Shown here: one piece after another, positions 1 to 3,998 of the stretch
How positions within the stretch are numbered: the stretch's first letter is position 1
How the letters are laid out: every line of letters starts with the position of its first letter
From: an uncultured Clostridia bacterium
GTDB taxonomy: Bacteria > Bacillota > Clostridia > Oscillospirales > Oscillospiraceae
Direction of reading: 5' to 3'
DNA length: 5,655 bases
NCBI GenBank assembly: GCA_946187475.1
Contig: CAMHRJ010000162.1
Coordinates: 1-5,655 of the forward strand
Notes under the pieces: model-generated
What the model was told of the DNA's origin: nothing
Seen by the model: only the letters and a program-made list of their open reading frames with translations
Database searches by the model: none
Made by a program: the position numbers and the translations under genes

Positions 1-19
1 CGCAGCCAATCCGGCTGCG
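1..19 (-). terminator. Probable terminator hairpin of the minus-strand operon, cut by the window edge
   Basis: CGCAGCC at 1-7 pairs perfectly with GGCTGCG at 13-19 around a 5-nt loop, giving at least a 7-bp G+C-rich stem that could extend past the window edge. It lies 17 nt beyond the stop codon of the last minus-strand gene, the usual place for an intrinsic terminator. The T-tract that would settle the call would lie outside the window, so the call is probable only. Confidence 0.6.
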
Positions 20-36
20 GCGGTGGGCAGTTCGGC

Positions 37-426
37 TTAGAACTTGACCGTTCTCGGGGGCGCGGTGAAGGAACTGAAGGTGGCCTCGGCGTCCTGCAGA
101 TAGAACACCACGGTGTTGCCGTCGCCGGGGGCGTACATGCTGCGCAGGTCGGGATAGGCTTCCAGCATGGCCTCCTGGGCCTCGATGCGGGGGTCTTCCA
201 CGGCGGTGGCGGCCACGCGGAGCCACTGCTGGCCGTCGAAGGCGCACAGCTCCACCTTTTTCCCGGCCAGCTGGGCGGCCACGGGCTTGACCTTGCCGGT
301 CTGGATGTAGAGCTTGTCCTCAAAGATGTTGGCGGTGCCGAAGGGGCGCACGCGGGGCTGGTCGCCCTCCACGGTGGCGAGATAGTACGCGCCGCATTTC
401 TTCAGGAATTCACAGACTTCTTTCAT
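37..426 (-). CDS. Pyridoxamine 5'-phosphate oxidase family (split-barrel flavin-binding) protein
   Basis: A small 129-residue protein of the putative PNPOx/FMN-binding split-barrel type. The N-terminal helix (residues 1-12) is followed by the typical strand pattern YYLATVEGDQPRVRPFG at 14-30, then alternating strands (DKLYIQTG, KVELCAFDG, WLRVAATAV) and a helix near 86-95. This is the layout of short stand-alone members that bind FMN or a related flavin. Members of this size are usually uncharacterised cytosolic reductases or flavin-binding proteins rather than true vitamin B6 oxidases, so no substrate is assigned. The ATG at 426 is fixed by an AGGAGG site at 434-439, 7 nt upstream; longer in-frame extensions run into the neighbouring gene. 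The gene starts 29 bp after the amidohydrolase stop, so it is probably the last gene of that operon. It has no signal peptide or membrane segment and looks intact. Confidence 0.85.
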   Translation of the reverse strand: MKEVCEFLKKCGAYYLATVEGDQPRVRPFGTANIFEDKLYIQTGKVKPVAAQLAGKKVELCAFDGQQWLRVAATAVEDPRIEAQEAMLEAYPDLRSMYAPGDGNTVVFYLQDAEATFSSFTAPPRTVKF

Positions 427-455
427 GGTGGTACCTCCTATATAAATATTTGATT

Positions 456-2024
456 TCAGCAGTTCCTGCCGGGCAGCATGCCCCGAAGCAGCTGGGGAAT
501 CGGTCCGCCGGCGAGGGGACGGTAGGGCTTGCCGGAGAGGATGGTCTGCTCCACGCGCAGGTCCTTGATGCGGTCCTTGGGCACCGTGTAGGGATTGCCG
601 GAAAGGATGACCATGTCCGCGATCTTGCCCGCCTCCAGGGTGCCGCGCTGGGCGTCGTCGAAGCTGGTGTAATAGCCGTTGCGGGTGCACATGCGCAGGG
701 CCTCATAGACGTTCAGGGCCTGCTTGGGGTCCGTGTGGTTCACGGCCTTATGGATCCAGAGCAGGGGGTCCGGCTCCGTGCAGGGGCCGTCGGAGCCCGC
801 GGTCATGAGGATGCCGTTTTTGGCAAAGGAGCGCAGGGGGTTCAGCCGTGCGGCCCGGTCGCCCAGGATCTCCGTCAGATAGGCGTCCGGCTCCTGGGGC
901 CAGTCGATGAAGGCGGTCTGCACCGGCAGGAGGATGTGGTACTTCTTGCAGATGGCCAGACCCTCCGCCGTGGGTAGACAGGCGTGGATGATGGCGTGGC
1001 GGTGGTCCCGGCGGGGATAGTCCTCCAGAGCCGCGGCCAGGGCCCGGGTGGCCTGGTCGAAGGCGGCGTCGCCGATGGCGTGCATCTCGATCTGGAGTCC
1101 CGCCCGGTTGGCCTGGATGCAGAACTGGGTCACCTGCTCGTCGGTGTAATAGAGGACGCCCCGGTCATCGGTGCCCTCGTAGGGCTCCTTCATGGCCGCG
1201 TCCCGGGAGCCGAAGCAGCCGTCGAGAGCGGTCTCGAAGCAGCCGCCGATGCGGGGCAGCTTCCGCTTCAGGGCCTTGTTCACGTCCAGGGTCTGCATGT
1301 AGACCCGCATCTGCAGGCCGTTATTCAGACCCGAGGCGAACCAGCGCTCCAAATCCACGTCCAAATCGCCGGTGAAGCCCACGCCGCTGACGGAGTGGAT
1401 CATGCCGATGCCCCGCTTCGCCAGATCGTCCGCCGCCCGCTGCATGTTTTTCACCAGCTGGATCACGGGCACGGAGTTCGTCACGAAGTCGGACACGGCG
1501 AAGAAGGCCTCCTGATTCATCTCGCCGGTGTCGGCGTGGCAGCCCCGCAGGGGCGTGACCTTCTTCTGCACCAGCTCATAGAGCTTCGTGTTCACCACAC
1601 AGGCGTGGCCGTCGTACTTCACCATGAACAGCGGCCGGTCCGGGCAGACACTGTCCAGCTCCTCCCGGGAGACCAGCCGCCCGTCGGAGACGGAATAGGG
1701 CGAGGCGCCGAAGGCCACGATGAGCTTGTCCTTCGTGGTGGGCAGAAAGGCGCGCAGCATGTCCAGAATCTCTGCGTTGCTGCGGGCGTCCATGACGTTC
1801 AGCCCCGCGTGGAAGGTGGCGTAGCTGGCAAAGTGGATGTGGCTGTCCACAAAGGAGGGCACCAGCACCCGGTCGCCCAGATGGACCACCTTCGCCTTGC
1901 CGAAGCGATACTGCCGGGGATTCAGATCACCCACATAGACGATCTTTCCCTTGTCCTCTACCAGAGTGCTGGCGATGGTGTTGCGGTCGTCGCAGGTGAG
2001 AATTGTGCCGCGATAAATCTTCAC
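456..2024 (-). CDS. YtcJ-type metal-dependent amidohydrolase (Amidohydro_3 family)
   Basis: A full-length 522-residue amidohydrolase-superfamily enzyme, predicted to hydrolyse a C-N bond in an unidentified amide-type substrate in the cytoplasm. The N-terminal composite beta-domain (1-58) leads into the metal motif HIH at 62-64 within SFVDSHIHF. Further family landmarks are DGH at 138-140, the HAIGDAA motif with His315, His347 in IIHACLP, and GSDGP with Asp412, the usual catalytic acid. The C-terminal segment (TLEAGKIADMVILSGNP, 462-478) is the standard return to the beta-sandwich. The YtcJ branch includes N-substituted formamide deformylase and many proteins of unknown specificity, so the substrate stays open. 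The start is GTG at 2024, with a GGGAGGGAG site at 2035-2043; the next in-frame Met is residue 78, past the metal motif. Its first four bases overlap the DUF1292 stop (GTGA), suggesting translational coupling. No signal peptide is seen. Confidence 0.9.
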   Translation of the reverse strand: MKIYRGTILTCDDRNTIASTLVEDKGKIVYVGDLNPRQYRFGKAKVVHLGDRVLVPSFVDSHIHFASYATFHAGLNVMDARSNAEILDMLRAFLPTTKDKLIVAFGASPYSVSDGRLVSREELDSVCPDRPLFMVKYDGHACVVNTKLYELVQKKVTPLRGCHADTGEMNQEAFFAVSDFVTNSVPVIQLVKNMQRAADDLAKRGIGMIHSVSGVGFTGDLDVDLERWFASGLNNGLQMRVYMQTLDVNKALKRKLPRIGGCFETALDGCFGSRDAAMKEPYEGTDDRGVLYYTDEQVTQFCIQANRAGLQIEMHAIGDAAFDQATRALAAALEDYPRRDHRHAIIHACLPTAEGLAICKKYHILLPVQTAFIDWPQEPDAYLTEILGDRAARLNPLRSFAKNGILMTAGSDGPCTEPDPLLWIHKAVNHTDPKQALNVYEALRMCTRNGYYTSFDDAQRGTLEAGKIADMVILSGNPYTVPKDRIKDLRVEQTILSGKPYRPLAGGPIPQLLRGMLPGRNC

Positions 2025-2299
2025 GATACCGGCTCTCCCTCCCGGAGCTTGCGCTGCAGCTCCTCATAGCAGTGGTTCAGCAGATCCCGCTCCTGCTCGT
2101 TCTCCAGAGGCGCGAGACCCTTGTTTCCGTCCTCGGTCTCCACCACCCGGCAGGCGCACATCTGCTGCTCCTCGCCCATGGTGAATACCACGTAGGACCG
2201 CCCGGTCAGCTCCCAGTCATAGGTGAACAGCACCTCGCACTGCACCGGCTGGCCGTCGGGACCGGGGATGGAAAACCTTCCGCTTTCAAAAATATCCAT
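2021..2299 (-). CDS. DUF1292 family protein
   Basis: A 92-residue acidic cytosolic protein with the DUF1292 pattern: a short beta-rich core (FSIPGPDGQPVQCEVLFTY, then ELTGRSYVVFTMGEE, then MCACRVVETEDG), an acidic linker (PLENEQERD) and a C-terminal helix (LLNHCYEELQRKL). Family members, such as the small proteins encoded near alaS and yrrK in Bacillus, have no established biochemical role. The ATG at 2299 is chosen because AAAGGTGA at 2305-2312 sits 5 nt upstream and the homologous pattern begins right there. An in-frame extension to 2446 adds only a basic, aromatic-rich stretch that crosses the promoter. It is the first gene of the minus-strand operon, with its TGA overlapping the GTG of the amidohydrolase. 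It may be an accessory or coupling partner of that enzyme, but this is inference. Confidence 0.8.
   Translation of the reverse strand: MDIFESGRFSIPGPDGQPVQCEVLFTYDWELTGRSYVVFTMGEEQQMCACRVVETEDGNKGLAPLENEQERDLLNHCYEELQRKLREGEPVS
2035..2043 (-). promoter_or_regulatory. Ribosome binding site deciding the GTG start of the amidohydrolase
   Basis: GGGAGGGAG on the minus strand lies about 10 nt before the GTG at 2024. It sits inside the 3' end of the DUF1292 gene, so ribosomes finishing that gene are well placed to restart at the GTGA overlap. Confidence 0.6.
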
Positions 2300-2330
2300 T
2301 TGAATCACCTTTGTTTTCAGAGATGCACCC

Positions 2331-2359
2331 ATTGTAACATAAACCGTCTCCTTTGAAAA
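2331..2359 (-). promoter_or_regulatory. Promoter of the DUF1292-amidohydrolase-flavoprotein operon
   Basis: Read on the minus strand: TTTTCA (-35, 2359-2354), a 17-nt spacer, then TGT directly followed by TACAAT (2336-2331), an extended -10 differing from consensus at one base. Transcription would begin near 2324, leaving a leader of about 25 nt before the ATG at 2299, which just accommodates the AAAGGTGA site. A 7-bp inverted repeat, GTTTTCA at 2313-2319 and TGAAAAC at 2354-2360, brackets the promoter and covers the -35. Confidence 0.6.
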
Positions 2360-2415
2360 CCCGGCCCGGAGCCAAAAAACGAATTTGCCTCCCAAATTCT
2401 GCCGAATACTCAACC

Positions 2416-2480
2416 AAAACCGAAAGAATCGAAGAAATCTGCACATTTTTAAGAAATTGTGTTAAAAATTTTTCGGTTTT
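2416..2480. repeat. 10-bp inverted repeat in the divergent control region, enclosing an 8-bp dyad
   Basis: AAAACCGAAA at 2416-2425 is the exact reverse complement of TTTCGGTTTT at 2471-2480. Between the arms lies a tighter dyad, ATTTTTAA at 2445-2452 and TTAAAAAT at 2462-2469, with a 9-nt gap. Both lie between the two divergent promoters and overlap neither. They may be binding sites for the adjacent regulator or simply products of local AT-richness; the CCG core of the outer repeat is the less trivial part. Confidence 0.4.
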
Positions 2481-2484
2481 TCAG

Positions 2485-2497
2485 CAACAAATTGTTG
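2485..2497. promoter_or_regulatory. Candidate TetR operator overlapping the tetR-type gene's -35
   Basis: CAACAA-A-TTGTTG is a perfect 13-bp dyad with 6-bp arms around one central base. Its right arm overlaps the -35 hexamer (2495-2500) of the regulator's own promoter, where a bound dimer would block RNA polymerase. TetR-family proteins commonly bind short palindromes of this kind and repress themselves. The role is inferred from position and symmetry. Confidence 0.45.
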
Positions 2498-2523
2498 ATT
2501 AGTCCGCGAATCTATGTTATACT
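2495..2523 (+). promoter_or_regulatory. Promoter of the TetR-family regulator
   Basis: TTGATT (2495-2500), a spacer of exactly 17 nt, then TGT-TATACT with the -10 at 2518-2523: four of six and five of six consensus matches plus an extended -10 TG. Transcription would begin near 2530, giving a leader of roughly 58 nt before the ATG at 2588. The 11-mer TATGTTATACT at 2513-2523 matches the divergent promoter's TATGTTACAAT at 9 of 11 positions. Confidence 0.7.
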
Positions 2524-2587
2524 GTATGGCAAGAAGAAAGACACCATGTCGTTTCGGCGACAAGACGCGTATAAAGGAGCTTTGAAT

Positions 2588-3181
2588 ATGAATGAAAAAC
2601 CTGTGGATCGCCGCGTAAGAAAGACCAAGCGGCAGCTGCGTCTGGCTCTGATGCAGCTCATGAGCGAGAAGAACGTGAAGGATATCTCCGTGCGCGAACT
2701 GGCTGCCATCGCGGACATCAACCGCGGAACGTTTTACATCCATTATAAGGACGTCTATGACCTGCTGAGCCAGCTGGAGGACGAGATGGCCGCCGGTCTC
2801 TCCGCCGTTTGCCAGAAGCACAACCCGGACGAGTACAGCGGCAACGCCTTCCCGTATCTCAGCGATCTGTATCACTTCATTGCCGAGAATGCGGATATGT
2901 GCCGGGTGCTGCTGGGCGCCAACGGCGACAAGGCCTACACCGACCGCATCTGCCGCATCCTTCGGGACGATCACCTCTACGACTTCGTGTCCAACTTCCA
3001 CAAGGACGCCGACCCCACGCTGATCGACTATTTCTGCGCGTTCATCATCTCCGGCAACCTGTCTCTGGCCCTGCGCTGGATCGCCACCGGCATGCAGGAG
3101 ACGCCGGACGAGATGGCGATTCTGGCGGGCAAGATCATCACCCAGGGTGTGCAGGTGCTCTCCCAGGAGATCGCGGAGTAA
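2588..3181 (+). CDS. TetR/AcrR-family transcriptional regulator
   Basis: A 197-residue one-domain-plus-sensor repressor. A basic N-terminal arm (RRVRKTKRQLR) leads into the TetR helix-turn-helix at about 33-60, with ISVRELAAIADINRGTFYIHY and the signature GTFYxHYxDxxDLL. The C-terminal part (from about 85) carries FIAENADMCRVLLGANGD (97-114) and ISGNLSLALRWIATGMQETPDEM (154-176), resembling the TetR_C_8 type of ligand/dimer domain common in Firmicutes. The ATG at 2588 is fixed by AAAGGAG at 2573-2579 with an 8-nt gap; upstream in-frame starts lack such a site. It is transcribed away from the DUF1292-amidohydrolase operon, and a 13-bp dyad overlaps its promoter, so autorepression is likely and control of the divergent operon possible. 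The ligand is not predictable from sequence. No membrane or signal segments are present. Confidence 0.9.
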   Translation: MNEKPVDRRVRKTKRQLRLALMQLMSEKNVKDISVRELAAIADINRGTFYIHYKDVYDLLSQLEDEMAAGLSAVCQKHNPDEYSGNAFPYLSDLYHFIAENADMCRVLLGANGDKAYTDRICRILRDDHLYDFVSNFHKDADPTLIDYFCAFIISGNLSLALRWIATGMQETPDEMAILAGKIITQGVQVLSQEIAE

Positions 3182-3199
3182 ACCGCGCCGACAATCGAA

Positions 3200-3236
3200 C
3201 AACGCCGCGGGCACCGGATGGGTGCCCGCGGCGTTG
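3200..3236 (+). terminator. Perfect 16-bp G+C-rich hairpin after the TetR gene, probable terminator
   Basis: Arms 3200-3215 and 3221-3236 are exact reverse complements (core GCCGCGGGCACC) closing a 5-nt GGATG loop, beginning 18 nt after the TetR stop codon. Position and strength fit an intrinsic terminator separating this gene from the methionine synthase genes. The following bases, GCTGTGGGG, lack a proper T-tract, and the opposite side has none either. It may therefore terminate inefficiently or act mainly as an mRNA 3'-end stabiliser. Confidence 0.55.
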
Positions 3237-3280
3237 CTGTGGGGATAGAACATTCGATTCCCGAAAATGGAAAATTTCTC

Positions 3281-3309
3281 TGTACTTTTTCCCACCAAAA
3301 TGATATATT
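3281..3309 (+). promoter_or_regulatory. Probable promoter of the methionine synthase reactivation gene and metH
   Basis: TGTACT (3281-3286, a weak three-of-six -35), 17 nt, then TGA-TATATT with the -10 at 3304-3309, an extended -10. Transcription would begin near 3316, leaving only about 26 nt before the GTG at 3342, too little for a riboswitch. Imperfect inverted arms ATTTC-N3-GTACT (3274-3286) and AGTAC-N2-GAAAT (3314-3325, arms differing by one base in gap) cover the -35 and the start region. Confidence 0.5.
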
Positions 3310-3326
3310 AAACAGTACTTGAAATG

Positions 3327-3334
3327 AAAGGGGG
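3327..3334 (+). promoter_or_regulatory. Ribosome binding site deciding the GTG start at 3342
   Basis: AAAGGGGG lies 7 nt before GTG at 3342. An in-frame ATG at 3324 precedes this site and has no Shine-Dalgarno sequence of its own, so the GTG is preferred and shortens the protein by six residues. Confidence 0.7.
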
Positions 3335-3341
3335 CTTACCC

Positions 3342-3998
3342 GTGCAGGTGGATCTTTCCGAGGCCATGCGCTATCTGGGCGCAGGGCAGGCGGAGGACGA
3401 AGCGCTCTTAAAATCCCTGGGCGCGGTGGCCTCCCAGCTGGAGCAGATCGCCCAGCCCAAGTGGCGCTATCGGGTCGCCCCGGTGGAGCATACCCCGGAA
3501 GGGGAGCGGGCGGCAGGTCTGTGTCTCACGGGTCAGATGGCGAAGACCATGCTGGCGGAGTGCGACCGGGCGGTGCTGCTGATCTGCACCCTGGGCGCGG
3601 CTTTTGAAACCCTCCTGCGGCAGAAGCAGGCCCGAAGCATGGCCGAGGCCGCCATGCTGGACGCCTGCGGCAGCGCCTTCGTGGAGGTGGGCTGCGACGC
3701 GGCGGAGCGGGAGATCGCCCAGCGGTTTCCGGACTGCTATCTCACAGACCGGTTCAGCCCCGGCTACGGGGACCTGCCCCTTTCCATCCAGCCGGCATTC
3801 TGCGCCGCCCTGGATGCTCAGCGCCAGCTGGGCGTCACTGTGACGGAGAGCCTGCTCATGGTGCCCACCAAGACCGTCACCGCGGTGATCGGTCTTTCCG
3901 AGAAACCCCAGATGGCCCGCATCCGCGGCTGCGATTTCTGCCAGCGGCGGGAGACCTGCAATCTGCGCAAAGGAGGACGTTCCTGTGGAATTTCATGA
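3342..3998 (+). CDS. Stand-alone methionine synthase reactivation (activation-domain) protein
   Basis: A 218-residue protein resembling the C-terminal SAM-binding reactivation domain of cobalamin-dependent methionine synthase, here as a separate gene. That domain restores enzyme whose cobalamin has oxidised to cob(II)alamin by reductive methylation from SAM, with an electron donor such as flavodoxin. The key element is RFSPGYG at 137-143, matching the RxxxGY SAM-binding motif, followed by DLPLSIQP and TESLLMVPTKTVTAVIGLS, a conserved block in clostridial homologues. The C-terminus adds C197-x2-C200-x5-C206 and Cys215, a possible metal or redox site absent from E. coli MetH as far as I know. 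The first half (1-110) is helical and less recognisable. The start is GTG at 3342, by its ribosome binding site. Its last 14 bp overlap metH, whose ribosome binding site lies inside this gene, which argues for coupled expression. A comparable split exists in Thermotoga maritima (TM0268/TM0269). Confidence 0.85.
   Translation: MQVDLSEAMRYLGAGQAEDEALLKSLGAVASQLEQIAQPKWRYRVAPVEHTPEGERAAGLCLTGQMAKTMLAECDRAVLLICTLGAAFETLLRQKQARSMAEAAMLDACGSAFVEVGCDAAEREIAQRFPDCYLTDRFSPGYGDLPLSIQPAFCAALDAQRQLGVTVTESLLMVPTKTVTAVIGLSEKPQMARIRGCDFCQRRETCNLRKGGRSCGIS
3971..3976 (+). promoter_or_regulatory. Ribosome binding site deciding the metH start
   Basis: AGGAGG, inside the longer match AAAGGAGGA at 3969-3977, lies 8 nt before GTG at 3985. 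It is located within the coding sequence of the upstream gene, and no competing in-frame start is better placed; the next in-frame ATG (4024) falls inside the first catalytic-domain strand. Confidence 0.8.

Noticed and set aside
430..455. Internal promoter before the small flavin-type gene, suggested by the AT-rich minus-strand stretch ATATTTATATAGG
   Set aside because: No convincing -35 at the right distance was found, and the 29-bp gap fits simple operon read-through.
984..2069. Long plus-strand open frame opposite the amidohydrolase and DUF1292 genes
   Set aside because: Its translation is low-complexity (G, V, H, L, D-rich) with no recognisable domain, while the opposite strand encodes a complete enzyme with all family motifs. 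Long antisense frames are expected in G+C-rich genes.
2300..2446. N-terminal extension of the DUF1292 protein
   Set aside because: The extra residues are basic and aromatic, unlike the family, and the extension runs through the predicted promoter. The ATG at 2299 has a well-spaced ribosome binding site.
2462..3298. Minus-strand open frame across the TetR gene
   Set aside because: It spans the TetR promoter and the terminator hairpin and carries no family motif. The plus strand has a complete TetR protein with a good start site.
3182..3341. Possible SAM, cobalamin or T-box riboswitch before the methionine synthase genes
   Set aside because: Only about 26 nt separate the best promoter's start point from the GTG. 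No S-box core, B12-box or T-box sequence was found; the only strong structure is the simple hairpin behind the TetR gene.
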